Positions 22,223 through 35,450 are shown, numbered from the stretch's first letter. The stretch is DNA of 64,000 nucleotides from Spizellomyces punctatus DAOM BR117 (GCF_000182565.1 NW_015971558.1:163768-227767), one strand, 5' to 3'. The notes: generated by a model from the letters alone, not told the origin. Numbers and translations: made by a program.

Positions 22223-24600
22223 ATGAGCAAACCAAGAGTTGCCGTCATCGGCGCTGGTACGTACCGCCACTATGCACTCGCTTTGGGCTCGTCCATACTA
22301 ACGGATTTCTGAAAAACAGGTGCCTCCGGATTGGCTGCCTTAAAGCAATGTCTTGAGGAAAAGCTCGACGTTGTGTGCTTTGATCAGGAGCCGCAGGTTG
22401 GGGGATTGTGGAGATATGTGCCGCACGGTGGCGATGAAACGCATTCCAGTGTTTACATGAGTACCATTATCAATACAAGCAAGGAGTAAGTGGACGATGA
22501 TAAGCCCTCCTTTCAGCGTTGGGAAACTCATTTATTCATCTGGCGGTACCTTTCCTTACCTCTTGTGCCCACTTAGAATGGTAGGTACCGGAAAGGTTTT
22601 GTTTGTATGGTCCTTTGCAATATAATAAGGCTTGGGCAACGTCTAGATGTCGTTTTCGGACTTTCCTGCTCCAAAAGATTGGCCAACATTCTTACCGGTA
22701 GGCTCTACCTCTTAAGTTGAGCGCTAATCACAAAGTCTTAACGATCACCGTATTTCAGCACCGATTTGTGGTCAAATACCTCAACCTATACTGTGATCAC
22801 TTTGACTTGCGAAAGCACATCAAATTTAACCGCAAAGTTATTTCTCTGTCACCTGAGATTGGTCCGGAAGGAAGTCACACTGGTCGATGGGAAGTTGTAA
22901 CGCAGAAAGTTAGAAGAAAACAACCTGCAGCAGCGATTCCGCAAAATCCCCGACGAACAGCACGAAGTCCCGCCCCGTGTCCCCCGCCAACAGGGACCGT
23001 CGTTCCCCCAGCAGTCGATGGTCGGCGGGCGCTCTCTCCTGTGCGTGGACGAAGCCCAGCACCGTCGTCAGACAGCCTTGCGGCTCCGCAGCCATCCCCA
23101 CGCGGTCGTAGCCGAATGTATTCTCCCATCCGCGAGTATGACCCGTCCGTTGGATACGAGCCGGTGGACAGGTCAGCATCGGTATCGCCAAGGGAACCGG
23201 GTGTCCTTTCGCCGCCTTCATCTCCATCAGGAAGCGATCACAGTAGTCTAAGACCTTTCTCACCGACTCGCCGAAAGCGTCGAGGAAAGACCCGATCGCG
23301 GTCGCATCAACCAGCCAAGTCAAAGTGCGAGACTTTCGACTACGTCATTGTGGCAACTGGACATCATTGGAAGCCTCGCTTACCTGACTTTGAGGGGGTG
23401 GACACATTTAAAGGCAGCATGATGCATTCACATTCATATAAAGTGTGAGTCTGGGTCTTAAGTTACTGACTGGTGCTTTGTGACTGACTCGAACTCAATG
23501 TATTTTTATTTTTCAGTCCTTACCCTTTCAAGGATCAGCGTGTTCTCATCATAGGCATTGGCAACTCGGGAGCTGACATCGCTACAGAGCTCTCACATCA
23601 TGCGAAGCAGGTTATTCTTTCGGCAAGGAGTGGTACATGGATTCTCCCCCGTTTCTCCCTATTTGGTATCCCTTTGGACCATCTCTCATCCCGCATTGCG
23701 CATGCACTTCCACGACCCCTTACCAATTTTGCCTTTGAAACTGCCATGCGACTACAAAATGGTGACCTGGGGCGCTATGGTCTCAAACCTGACCATCACA
23801 TTTTTGAAGCACATCCAACTATCAATGGCCACGTCCTCGATCGTATCGCCAGCGGAAAGGTCTTGGTGCGGCCCAACATTGCTAAATTTACCGAGGGAAA
23901 TAAGGTTGAGTTTGAAGATGGAACCAGCGAGACAATTGATACGGTAGTTTACTGCACTGGGTACCGCATTGAGCACCCTTTCCTTGACAATGCACTCGCC
24001 ATTCTGGGTCAAGAACGTACCGATAGCAATCGAGTTCGATTGTACAAGAACGTCTTTCCAATCCGACACCGCAATCTTGCTTTTGTGGGGCTAGTCCAAC
24101 CTATTGGAGCAGTGATGCCCGTCTCAGAGATGCAGGCCCGTTGGGTGTCGCGTGTTTTTGCCGGACATTGTAAGCTCCCCGATTCCAAATCCCTACGAGA
24201 CGCGGTCGACCTTGAATGGCAGGAACACACTAAAAGATTCGTTCCGAAAGAGCGTCATACAGTCGAAGTTGAATATGTTACGTACATGGATGATCTCGCG
24301 GACTTGATAGGATGTAAACCGGATGCATGGAAACTTTTCAAAGCCCGAGATGTGATTCTTGCTGCCCAAATCATGTTTGGACCTGCTGTTCCGACGCAAT
24401 ATCGGTTGCTAGGGCCTGGGTCTTGGGAAGGGGCGCGACAGGCGATTGCCGATGCGTGTGAGGGATTTGATTTTAGAAAAGTTGTTGGATACAAGGCGGT
24501 TGAGAAACTGAGAGAGGAGGGGGGCAAAGAAAATGAAAAAAGCGGGGGGTCGACCAAGGAAAATGGAAATGGAAAAGGCGCAGATAGTCCGGTGGTGTGA
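22223..24600 (+). CDS. Flavin-containing monooxygenase with a disordered insertion
   Basis: The exons are 22223-22256, 22320-22485, 22577-22580 (4 nt), 22647-22697, 22759-23444 and 23517-24600, giving 674 aa. Class B flavin monooxygenase motifs are complete: FAD-binding GAGASG at the N-terminus (split by intron 1), the FMO signature FKGSMMHSHSYK, NADPH-binding GIGNSGAD and the YCTGYR motif. The enzyme should use NADPH and O2 to oxygenate soft nucleophiles (N or S). The conserved KEMMSFSDFP segment only forms if the 4-nt exon AATG is used. Residues about 136-272 are a Ser/Pro/Arg-rich insertion between FAD and signature motifs, absent from typical FMOs of about 450-530 aa. A Gly/Lys/Glu-rich tail ends the protein. 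Confidence 0.95.
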
Positions 24601-25011
24601 TTTATTGTATAATAATGGAACGTTGGTGGATATCGGGATACTCAGGATTTGTACAAGTTTGCATATTCTATTACTTCTTTATTTTTGGACTTATAAAAAT
24701 ATATTGCAATACTGCCGATTTGGTGAACGTCCCGGACAACCGTTGATGAATGCTCTGTCTTGCGAGAATTTATCGTCAATTCGAAATTGTCAACATTTCG
24801 ATACCAAGTGACTAGTAAACAAATTCATAATGTATGTAATGTAACCAGATTGTCATTTGCATGCAAAGAACAGGACTCACACAAATTCGCAAGTCTCTAT
24901 GAAAACGCCCACCATTGCCCCGCACTGTCCCCATCTACCTTCCCACTCTGTAATGACTAAAACAATAATGTCCAACAAATGTTCTGTTAGAAAAGTCTGT
25001 AGCTAACCATT
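24601..25011. other. Spacer between convergent genes
   Basis: This is AT-rich sequence between the 3' ends of the monooxygenase and NAD-GDH genes. No gene is seen. Confidence 0.4.
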
Positions 25012-28000
25012 TCACTGTTGTTGAGAGAGTTTCGCGAAATACGGAGCCATGTATTCAAAGAATGCGAATTGACTGGGTTCCGTCCCGTATTTGTAGACTA
25101 CGATCCAAAATTCGATAAGCTTCATAATAATCAAATACAAAAATAAAAAACAAGACTTACCAAATCGACTGGCCAAGTAACTGCCAAAGATGGCCTTGAC
25201 GTATGTTTCCGGTACCCTCTTTAGAAGCGTCTCCAATCCCAGCTTGTCCAATAAAATATTTGGGAAGGCCTCTTGAAGGACAATGAGCCTCAAGGGAACA
25301 TTGTCCCACAAAGTCGTCAATTGAAGTTCCGAATTCAACTTGACAATTGCCAAACTGAGTTGGTCGGAAATAATGGACTTTGGGAGGCTGGTACGGTTCG
25401 ATTCACGCCAAATGGCCTCAAACTCCAGTTCGGCGTTCTTTTCAATGATACCGTGAACAGCTTTAACGTAGTCGGTGTAAAAGGCAGGTGTAACGCCGTT
25501 CTTGACTTGCATGTTTTCGGCAAATTCGTCGTCTGCAAAGGCGAGAGCAGCGAGGACTTCTAGGGAGGAGGAGGTAACACCACCCTTGTTCGCAGATGCG
25601 TCCTTGTAGACAATGGCTCCAGCCTTCTCGAGACGAAGACGAGCTTCTTGAGTAAAGAAGAGGTTGGCGCCTTCGACAATATACTTGAAGCGAGAAGAAC
25701 CGTCGGAGTTGATCAGTGCTTGGACGTTGCTAAGGTCAACAGCTTCGGGACGTCCACCGCAAGGAACAAAGACATCAGCACTGGAGAGGGGGTGCAGGTG
25801 GAACTCGTTCCGGAATTTGACACCGCTGTCGACGACGGTTCCGTTCGGAAGACGTACGTTCGTCTCATCGACCAAAACGCGGAATCCCTTAGGGCCAAGT
25901 TTGGACATGTCAAAATGGTTGACCATAAGACGCTTGGTGGCAAGACGAAGTAACTCCTCGCGGTTGATACCCTCAGGATCATAAAGCACTCCGCTTCCGT
26001 CCACGACACCAATGGTCTTGTCCTTCGATATCTTGATCTCGTTGGATCCCAAGTCACCATCTGGACCACCTGTTTGCAGCTTGTGCACGTTTTCCTCCTT
26101 AATACCCAATTTGCGGTAGATGCCAAGGACGTACTGGTGTACCGATCGCGTGGTCATACCAAAGGTATCGTGAGGAATTCCACCCAAGGACTGACTCTTG
26201 CCTGTCGTGAAGGCTTTCCAGAAGGAGGCGCCTCGCTTACGGGCGTGTTGACTGGCCCAGTCCATGTAGTCGGCAGTACCTTCATCAGGGCCAAAAAAGA
26301 GAATCTCTGGCTTGCCGTACAAATCCACAATCTTCTCTTTGATACCGGGGGTCTCGCCAACAATGAGTAGATCAAGCATGGCGTCAACGTACTTCTCAAA
26401 GGCCACACGCGGTTTGTCCTGTTGATCAAAGTTGAGCAGAATGGTTCCCTTCGAGCCACCCTCAGGAATATCCTTGTTTTTGCGCTGTTGGGTTGCCGCC
26501 AGATTATAGTTCTCATCCATGAGACTACGAAGGTTGATACTGTACGCTTCCTTGTTGCGAGAGCGAACTAAGCGGATTCCGCCACGGGCCACGTCCTCGA
26601 AACGAAGGTGGAATCCTCGGAATTCGCTTCCGATGACAAGGAACATTCCAAAGAGGTGGTTCGGGTATTCAATCTCTGGAAGGAAAGAAGGGTCCAATCT
26701 GAAGGAGAGAGCGACCTTCGTGGGTTGGTAGAAATTTGTCTTCAACACGTGCTTGTTGAAGGTCAGGTAAGACTCAAAGATCATCAATTCGTGATTGTTC
26801 GACACTGTCTTTTTGATCTTGTCCAGCAGTTCCTCCTCCGTTAAGATAGGGGTGGTTTGCAGACGCTGATATGACAGCGACACACGCATTTCATCATGGG
26901 GAGGGTTGATGTAATGCACCATTGCAAAATTGGTGTAGAGAAGCTTGATAAGATCCGGATAGAGCTTGATGATATCGAGGATATACTCGCGTGTAAATGT
27001 GTCCGATCGGAGTCTTTTTTTGATCTTTTGAAGAACCTCCACGTGCAATGTATTGTTGAGGTCCAACGCGGATGAGAGAGCCACGAACTCGTTCCCAAGA
27101 CGGTTGAGGAAGTGCTGCGCAAAAATCCATCCAACATAGCCGTAAACAGTTTCCTGAACTGAAGTCATGCGTCATGAGATAGAGCAAGGAGGCATCACAA
27201 AACTAAGCTCTACATACCACTAAGTCTGCCACTTTGGAAGAAGTGCTGGAGAGGTGATGTAGGGAGACAGTACATCAAACTGGCTTCCTTCATTACTTGC
27301 CAAATGGAGGCTTCAATCGGGGGCGCTTTGCTACCTGGCAATTGGTCAAGGTACATGCAGTGAATTGTAATTCCATTGGAGAAGTTTTCTGAAAAATCAA
27401 ATCGGTTAGGCACATATTCTCCACCTTTTCCTACGCCTCTCGAGTGTCCGTACCAACATATTTTCTTGTAGAATACAATTCATAAAAGTGGTAAAGATCT
27501 GAAATGGCTGCAAGAAGACCTTGTGTTGTTCGGTGTCTGCCAAGCAATGGGACGCGTTAAAAAGAGATACGGCGAATGCGCCGCTACGATATGACGATCC
27601 ATACTTGAATGCAATGACTAGTCGCTTTTGACGACTCTTGGGGATATCATAAACTTCTATTACTGGTCCGGTTCGAACGAGAGCATGTTTCATGACTTTT
27701 GAGTATATCTCGAGTGTGTTTTCGGTTGCCTTTTCCAGGAAAGTGCTGTCGCTGACAAGGCGAATGTCAGCTTCTTCTGCCAGGGTAGGCTCAGCCTTGA
27801 CAAAATTGCATTTCCGGACAAAATAGCAACGGAGTTGGGTGGAAAGAGAACTTGATACTGTGCCGGAGGATCGATAACTTTCCATACGATATGCCAAATT
27901 CTTGGTGCTCCCGTCCAGGTATCGAGCATCGATCCTAATATGCAAATGGTGACAAATATGAGAAAGAAGATTCAAGTCCAAAGAATGATAATTTTTGCTG

Positions 28001-28480
28001 TTACCTCTTTTCGTGTTGGGGGCCGGCTGTATTTGAGACGCCTGGGCGCGATGTGTTAATGTAGACTGCGCCCTCATCAGTTTCCCGCTCCAGCTCGATG
28101 TCCAAAGCCTGTTCATTCTTAATGAAAGCTGATATCTTGGCTCCGTACAGCGCCATGATGTGCTGAGCAATGGTTTCAACACTCTCAAGTTGGAAATACA
28201 TGTCATCAATTCCAAGGTTTCTGAAAGTAATTAAAAGGTGGGTAGTCAGTTACCAACCAGTAATTCCCTTGGTTGTCAAACTTTGCGATGCTCACCCATA
28301 GAACCATGAGACTTCATTCAACACCAGCTCCTTGGGAATAAAACCTTTCTGCTCGACATACGCGCATACTTTTTGGAGTTGCTCCTGCTTGCCAGCAAAG
28401 TGGTTGCTTGCATAACCGTCCGCCACTAAGGCTGAAGACGGCACTCCGTTTCTCTGGACGCCGGGAACAGATAAAGACAT
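25012..28480 (-). CDS. GDH2: NAD-specific glutamate dehydrogenase, large fungal type
   Basis: The seven exons are 28480-28296, 28220-28005, 27934-27588, 27519-27454, 27388-27218, 27158-25161 and 25097-25012, giving 1022 aa, the usual length of the 115-kDa class. The enzyme deaminates glutamate to 2-oxoglutarate and ammonium with NAD+. The C-terminal two thirds hold the catalytic core: the FRGFHLRFEDVARGGIRLVR segment, GGSKGT, and the FGPDEGTADYMDWA nucleotide-domain region. The N-terminal regulatory part includes SDLYHFYELYSTRKYVENFS, which forms only with the two small introns around exon 4. An upstream in-frame ATG at 28567 would add 29 residues (MRKLCTGTVSLTIVQTSRVR and so on) that could be a mitochondrial presequence, so the location is open. 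Confidence 0.95.
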
Positions 28481-29064
28481 TGTGCAGGGTGAATCGTCTA
28501 GTGTTGACCGAACGCGGCTAGTTTGCACGATAGTGAGCGACACAGTTCCTGTACAAAGCTTTCGCATTTCATATTTTTGACTATACCTTTCTGTGAATAA
28601 GCTACGAGATGCGAAATGGTACGAGATGAAATGGTGGGAGAAAAAGGGCAAAGTCGCAGCTATCACAGGGTTTAAAAGAAGTGGTCGCCAGCCGCGCGCA
28701 GGTGTGCGTGGCTTAGTCGATGCCACAAGTAATGACAATCCCGCATTTCCGCTTTTGAACAAACCAATACAATGGGACACATGACCGACATTAGGGAACA
28801 CTTCCAAGAAAGCTTGCTTGTTGTTGTTGTTGTTGTTTAGAAAAAATAAAAAAACTAGAAGAAAAAAAAGAGTTGAACGAATCCATTGCAAGTGTTACTC
28901 TTGTGTGTTTTGCTTGACGACAACAAGCGTTGAGCAATCTGTCGAAAACGGGCACGGAACAAGGTGCACACCACACACGGTCAGGAAATAGGTTGCGAAA
29001 AGAAAAATGCTCTTTTTCGTTAAACAGTCCACACATTGCCATAAAAGCACGATTTAAACGATAC
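28481..29064. other. Region upstream of NAD-GDH with a TTG repeat
   Basis: It contains a short (TTG)n microsatellite near 28816-28839 followed by A-rich sequence. It should hold the promoter and 5' leader of the NAD-GDH gene. No further gene is seen. Confidence 0.45.
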
Positions 29065-29463
29065 TCATTTTGTCAACGGCGCTGGCCGAAAGGAAAGTAT
29101 TTCCCATGATGCCCACACTTTGTTTTTTACGTACGGATCCTCCTGCATGTACTGTTCTACCTCTTCCACAGAATCCATTTCAAAGATCATGACACTCCCC
29201 ACCATCTTGTTCTTGTCATGGCTGTCTAAAATGGCACCGCCTGTAATGACCTTCCCATCCGCAGAGGCCTTGGAGGCTCGCTCCAGGTGAACAGGTCGTA
29301 TGCTGAGGCGGCGTGATGGTGCTTCGGCGTCCGTGTAATCGCGTGCAATAACCACAAACTGAGCAAAAAGATGAGCGCTAGTGGAAAATGCTCGCGCTCC
29401 TTTATTAAATCCAGCCCTTTGCAATGTGGGCAAACGCATGCGGGCCGTCTGTAGAATCATCAT
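29065..29463 (-). CDS. YCII-domain protein, probably mitochondrial
   Basis: A single exon encodes 132 aa. Residues 1-35 (MMILQTARMRLPTLQRAGFN and on) are rich in Arg, Ser and Ala without acids and look like a mitochondrial targeting sequence. The rest has the YCII/ferredoxin-like pattern: FVVIARDYTD at the first strand, RPVHLERASK with the conserved His, GGAILDSHDK, then a VEEVEQYMQEDPYVKNKVW helix and WEILSF. YCII proteins are small alpha/beta barrel-forming dimers. The conserved His suggests catalysis, but the substrate is generally unknown. It lies in the same orientation as the NAD-GDH gene and just upstream of it; no functional link is shown. Confidence 0.85.
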   Translation of the reverse strand: MMILQTARMRLPTLQRAGFNKGARAFSTSAHLFAQFVVIARDYTDAEAPSRRLSIRPVHLERASKASADGKVITGGAILDSHDKNKMVGSVMIFEMDSVEEVEQYMQEDPYVKNKVWASWEILSFRPAPLTK

Positions 29464-30463
29464 GGTGGTTGCAAATCTCGCTTGTTTTGCAACAGTCGTT
29501 TTGGCAGCGGTGATTGGTCACGTGTAAAATGCAGCCAATCAGATTGCTGCGCCTTAACCAGGCCTGACCCCCCTTGCTTGCTTCCCTTCCGTACAGTCCA
29601 ACGGTTGCGCAGTCATTTTGGGTGCGGTTTAAACGAGGGTCTTCCCTTTTTTTTTTTTCTGTTCATCTGCCGTCCAATCTTTTGCTGGGCGAAAGTCTTT
29701 ACTCCACTTGTGCAACTACTTGCATCCGTCAGCGAATACTGCTCTCAACATCTCCAGTTGACCGCTCTTGAGTCTCACTCACGTAGACATACTGGTCTCA
29801 TCGTCATCCCGACTCAACCATTTGGCCTGCCTTCAGCTACTACAATTTGCAAAGTGACACTTTCTGGCAAGGTGACCGTTTGTGCAAGAAGAGTACACTG
29901 AACGATACAAGTCTAGTGCAACACCGGTCATCTCACTTTCATCAGGTAATTTCCCTTTCGCCGCAATGTTTTAGCTGAACTCGCACGTTTTGCGTGAACC
30001 CAAACATAAAACATGTCCCGTGGCTGGGAATTATTGCTTACCGAGAGTTACTTCCTCAGGTGGACGCTTGGCCCGTAACGAGTCTCCTTTCTCGAAATTC
30101 GGCGGACGTTGTCGGTCGCTCTCCGCGGCCTTCGGACCCGCAACGGGGGAATGCCGGCACTGTTTGAAAGTATTCTTGCTGCACTTGCGTTGTAGCGTCG
30201 ACTTCTTTACGGTCGGGTACCCTTTTGAGGCAAGTTTTTGCATTTTGAGACAATTTGGAGCAAATTCCGAAGCAACACTTTTGTTGCGATTTTGTCGATG
30301 GGATGGGAGACCAATGCCTCCCGTATGATTGGATAACCCACAAAAAGCCGCGGGAATATGATGGATCTGCGGTCAACTGAAGATTGGGAAGGGTATCGCT
30401 CTTACTTAAAGAATGACGAATTAATAACGAATTTTCTTTACAGGGGCCGATCCTTGCACAGAG
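29464..30463. other. Long upstream region of the ankyrin gene
   Basis: About 1 kb has only short, domain-free frames on both strands. A T-rich tract occurs near 29649-29660. TTTCTTTACAG at 30433-30443 just before the ATG at 30464 looks like the acceptor of a 5'-UTR intron. Confidence 0.4.
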
Positions 30464-33400
30464 ATGGATACATCGTATTCATCAGGGTCGCAGCAAGCCT
30501 ATCCATATCAATATTATAGTCAGCAATACCCATGCCCCTACTACCCCCCTGGCAGTGAATACTCGGGCTATTCCCCAGGGTCCACACAATACCCGTATGG
30601 CGATTATAGGCAATCACCGCCGCAACCCCCACCTCCAGGCTCGTCACAAAGCTCACCGTCCCCACACGATTACTACCTACAGAGTCAAGCTAATCAGTAC
30701 TACTACGATCAACCATATCCGTCACCAGCTGCATATACCGGTTATCCTTATCCACCACGAAGTTCCGTCCCTTCGTATCCCTCACAAGCTCATGGACATA
30801 CACCACACTACGATTCAGCTGCCGCATATGCAGCATGGATGGCCACGCAAAATCCGCGCGGAATTGAAGGCGATACCGTATCAACGGGAAATGGCGTGGC
30901 GGGTGACGGTGTGAGCACCTCACCTCAAAGTCGAACCAGAGTGGACTGTGTTGAAGTGGATTGTATGATGCGAGTCAAGGAAGAGTCTCCTTCATCTACG
31001 TTGCAGGAAAACAAGCCCACGAATAGAGTCAAAATAGAAGGCCAGGCCAGTTCTGAGGATATAGGCACCCTAGGCAGAGAGAAAATGGGTTCACCTGTAT
31101 CTGAAAAAAATAAGGCGCTGACTATGGTAAAGCAAGCGTCGCTTATTTCGCCCACATCAAATTCCTCAAATATCCCGGACAACGATGGCGCGAGGGTCCC
31201 TCAGGCAGCAGAAAGTGAGCGAAGTTTGGCATATGACGCCGATCTTATTACTCCGTCATCTCCGCTAACCTATGGGACAAAATCGGCAGATAGGGAGGAG
31301 AGCAGGAATGCTTCACCAACTGAAAAGCAAGTGTCTGAGGTGACCGTGGTGAAGAAAAATGGCGCCCAACCGTATACCGACCAGAAACCGCAAGACCAGG
31401 GGTCTTCTGATGATTCGCTGAGTGAACTCTCTGAGGTCGACGGTGAAAGTCTTAGCAGCACGTCCGAGCCTACTGGTTCTGATCAGGAGCAGTCCACCCC
31501 ACCATCCGCGCATGCAAGCCCTAATCATTCACGAAGCCATAGCTTTAATGTTGAAGATTTTATTGGGCCATTCATTGATCCCAACGACATGGCAAGCGAT
31601 GACTATGAGTATACGGATTCTGGGGCAGCGTCGTCCAGCAGTGACGAACGAGGCGCTGGACTTGGGGAAGACAGAAGCAGGCAGGGGAGTCGCCAGTTAT
31701 CAGCTAGAAACGGGCGGATAAATGGGCGAGCAAAAAAAAGGAGCCCTGCAAAGCGAACTGTTGACTCTGACAGCAATTCCGAACCATCGCATAGGACGTC
31801 AAGGCGACGATCACGAGTTACCCGTTCCATGAGCAAGCAAACCCCCAGGCCCTCGAGAGCCAGAAAGCAGATTACTCCCGATAGTCGAACTTCCCGTCAG
31901 AGTGTGTTACAAGACTGGGATGAGCTTGCTCATTTATTTCCATCCGGGGATGATGATGATGAAGATGATGGGGCTGAAGTTACTTCCAGAAGGCGTGGAA
32001 GACCGCCATCGAATAAAACCAAGGCTATGCGGGAGTTCAAGAAAAATCAAGTAGCGTTATATGAGCAATTGAAGGAGAAAGCTGAGGTATTCCTTCTCTT
32101 CTACATGCCAGAGGACTGTGTGCAAATTTTCTAAAATGGGTCACTTTCATAAAGCTTCGTTCGCGGGATGGTCAAGTTGGGTCAAATGGAAATATCGATC
32201 AGGAAGGAACGAAACAATCCATTCCAGCACCGGCGATTGTAAAATCCCGTGAGGGTGAAGGCTTCTCCTTCGGAGCCCGATTCATACGATGGGAGCGACT
32301 TGACGAACGAGATCGGAGTGGACGAACATTCCTATTCAAAGCTGCGAGTCGGGGAGACTATGAGCTTTGTCGGACTTTGGTGGAAGCAGGTGCAGATGTC
32401 CATCCTAAAGACAATGCTGGCTGGACAGCCTTGCATGAGGCATGCCTAGAAGGTCATCTTTCCATTGCGAGTTTATTGATTCAGCATGGGGCGGACGTTA
32501 ATGTTCCTGGAGACAATGAGGACACCCCGCTACACGACGCCGTGCAGAGGGGCCATCAAGAGGTAGTGGAGTGTCTTCTCCTTCACGGCGCGTCCATCAA
32601 TGCAAAGAATGCCGATGGCGAAACTCCGTTTACGGTCGCAGATGAGAATATGAAGAACGTGATCAAGGATTGGCTTGACAAGGCCAAGCGGGTTCTGGCG
32701 GTTGATAAAGCTGGGAGAACTCCTTTACATGACGCATGTGCAGATGGGGATCTCATGGAGGTGCGACGGAATTTGTCTTTCGGAGCGGACATCAATTGGG
32801 CCGATAATGCAGGTTGGACTCCTTTGCACGAGGCTGCCTTGGCAGGACACGAAGATTGCGTTCAGGAGCTTCTGACTAACGGTGCTGAAATCAATGCGCT
32901 TGGTTTTGGGAACGATACGCCACTTCACGATGCAGCAGCAAACTCGCATCAAGATGTGGTGCGGCTGTTGTTGGAGTATGGAGCTGACCCAACAAGGAAA
33001 AATTTAAAGGGGGCTTTGCCTGTGGATTTGGCGAAGGAGGAATCTATCAAAGAGCTTCTATGCGAGAATCCAGAAAAGTGGAAGCCATACAAGACGGCCC
33101 TCAAACGACCGATGTCAGCCCTTCAACAGGCCGTTGCGCGATCCATGCTTGTCCAAAATGCAGATGCTCTGAAACAGGCATCTACTGGTGATGAGCGGAG
33201 TGAGCCCGATCGTCGGCGACGCGTCGATCGTCGAAGCTCTACAGATTCACAAGGCGACAGCATGTATGATAGGCAGCCTTCGTCCCACGGTAAAACTAAG
33301 AGCGGTTCTGCATCAGAGAAGAATGAGTATTTCAGACATGGAGGCCTTAAGGAGACAGATTCTCCTTTTCAATCTGAACGCGACCGTCGGAAGTTTGAAC

Positions 33401-35450
33401 AGCTTTGGCAAATTCTCCAGCGAGACGAGTCAGCCAAATCTCCTGGCCAAGAGGGGCGCATACCTCGCTCCGATAATGTACGAAAGCGGAAGCGCCCGTC
33501 TGTGGGTGACGCATCTTCGGACGATGATGAGCCAATATCAGCGGATGCCACTGTGGCGAAAAAGGCAGCCGGTAGTAGGAGAACATCTGGTGTTTCTGGG
33601 AAGCGAGTAGGACGACCTCCAGGCAAAAGATCGGATAAGGGCAAGTCTTGTACTCCTGATGCGGAGAATGGTCGGCCTATTTTGGAAAATTCGATTCAAG
33701 CACCTACGGTTGGGGCAAAGGATAGGAAGCAAAGCATATCTGTGACAAGCGTAGCGCCTCCGGAAACCGCTAGCCACCGTTCGAAGTCTGTTGAGGAGAT
33801 TGTGAGGATGATGAACTCGGATTCCAGCGATGTTGAAAATGATACTGAAGTTAGTAAACGACAGCGTTCAAATTCGGGTGATTCTGTCAGCCTGCAAGCA
33901 CCGCCTGCTACTCGCCAGAAACGCGAAGATACCGCGTCATATGTTTCGTGGATTGATGAACCACTGGAAGAGCATCCAAAAGAGTCCCAGACCCTCCTTC
34001 CAGCTATGGTACCACTCGATACACCAGAGAAGGCGGACAATCAATTGATTCAGAAGGAAGAGGCTGAATTCCTTGACATGAGCATGACTAATGGTGTCAA
34101 AGAAGAAGCCCTGACTGGTGAAAAGAAAATAACTCAACGCCGGAAGGACGCTGAGAATGTAGAGCGAGTCGCAAGACGTAGTCGGCGGGAAGCTCCTAGT
34201 TCCAGCGTTCCAAATGGTGCTGCAAAGAAAGGTAAGAATTTGTTCCCTGCCTCCCTTGGTTTCGAAAAGCTAACATTTAACGTTTCTCCATTGAAGCGTC
34301 CAAAGAGCATAAAGAAAGTGGGCGCGATGATAAAACACGGCGTGGACATGGAGATTCTTCCCATGCGCCCAAAAGCATTGAAGACTCGCCATCAGTGTCA
34401 GCGAAATGTTCTGCTAATGAGAAGGAACCTTCCGAACGATCGCCTGGTACCACAAAGAAGCAAAGAGCCTCTAAAAGTCCTGTTCGCAAGAAGCGCAAGG
34501 CAGCCATTTCCAAAGACGCTGTTGCTGCGGAGGATGATGGACGGAAAGGGGATGTCGAGTCAAGAAGTAAGGCCGAGGGGGCTAATGGGAGCTCTATGCT
34601 CGACGAAGAATCTCCCGCAGGGTCAGTTGTATTATCTGTTCAATTGGGGGCTACCCCTGGTGCGCCACATGAAGAAACTTCTGCGCCGGCTTCCAAGCAT
34701 ATCACAGTCGGTGTATGTGCGACGTCTCCTGATGTTCCGTTATCCTCCTACAAGAAGAAACGTCTTAGCAACGGTGGGATCCCCCGGATTAGTGGGTACC
34801 AACGTGCAACGGGACCTGATGATTTGCGGAACGATTCGGCCAAGGACCTGGCTCCTGACTCAACTACGGTTGCGCCAGTGACAAGGACTGGACGCATTGA
34901 TCCCATTCGTGAGGCGGCTGCGAAAGAGTACCGGCTGCGGCGATGCTTGCCGTTGTATGCCATGTACCTCACTGAGGAAACCGTAGAAAGTGGAGAAGGA
35001 GGTACAGGGACAATGACGTCGGACCGACCTCGCACTCGGGCACGATGGATGGTGGACATGCAAATCGGCCTGTTATTTGGGTACAGAAATGGACGTGAAC
35101 TACTTGATCACTACCAACATCTCACCCGTCGAGTAGCCAATTCAGTCGAGAAAGACCGTCTCGAAAAGACTTGTGTTGCTGAAGCAGTGTTTACAAGTAT
35201 GGTCCACGCCAAACCCGAGTGCGTCAGGTGGGCCAAGACTGTAGAGATTGGCGACGCAGGTAGCGGTCGTAAAGGACTACGATTCACGTATTACGATGTA
35301 AATTTTTTAAGAGAAGATGAAGTTTTGCATGAGATTTCGGGACTGAGGGAGCGAATGAAAACAAGGGGGGAGTGGCTCGAAGAAGCCACCATTGTAGAGC
35401 TGGATGTTGGGTGTGGTGGAGTTGGAGAGGGCGTGACGATACCGACGTGA
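30464..35450 (+). CDS. Giant ankyrin-repeat, AT-hook nuclear protein (Hos4/ANKRD11-like architecture)
   Basis: The exons are 30464-32086, 32155-34231 and 34297-35450, giving 1617 aa. The N-terminal 130 residues are Tyr/Pro/Ser/Gln-rich and prion-like. Long acidic and Ser-rich stretches follow. Two AT-hook cores occur, RRRGRPP (about residue 510) and GKRVGRPPGKR (about residue 1020). The ankyrin array is central (about 605-850), with repeat units such as AGWTALHEACLEGHLSIASL and AGWTPLHEAALAGHEDCVQE. A conserved-looking C-terminal domain starts at RTGRIDPIREAAAKEY (about 1430) and includes ARWMVDMQIGLLFGY. This layout resembles fungal Hos4 of the Set3 histone-deacetylase complex and animal ANKRD11. 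A chromatin corepressor role is inferred from domains only. Confidence 0.88.

Noticed and set aside
29990-30376. Overlapping frames on both strands upstream of the ankyrin gene
   Set aside because: They have no domain, no splice support and mixed low-complexity content. They are probably promoter or 5' leader sequence.
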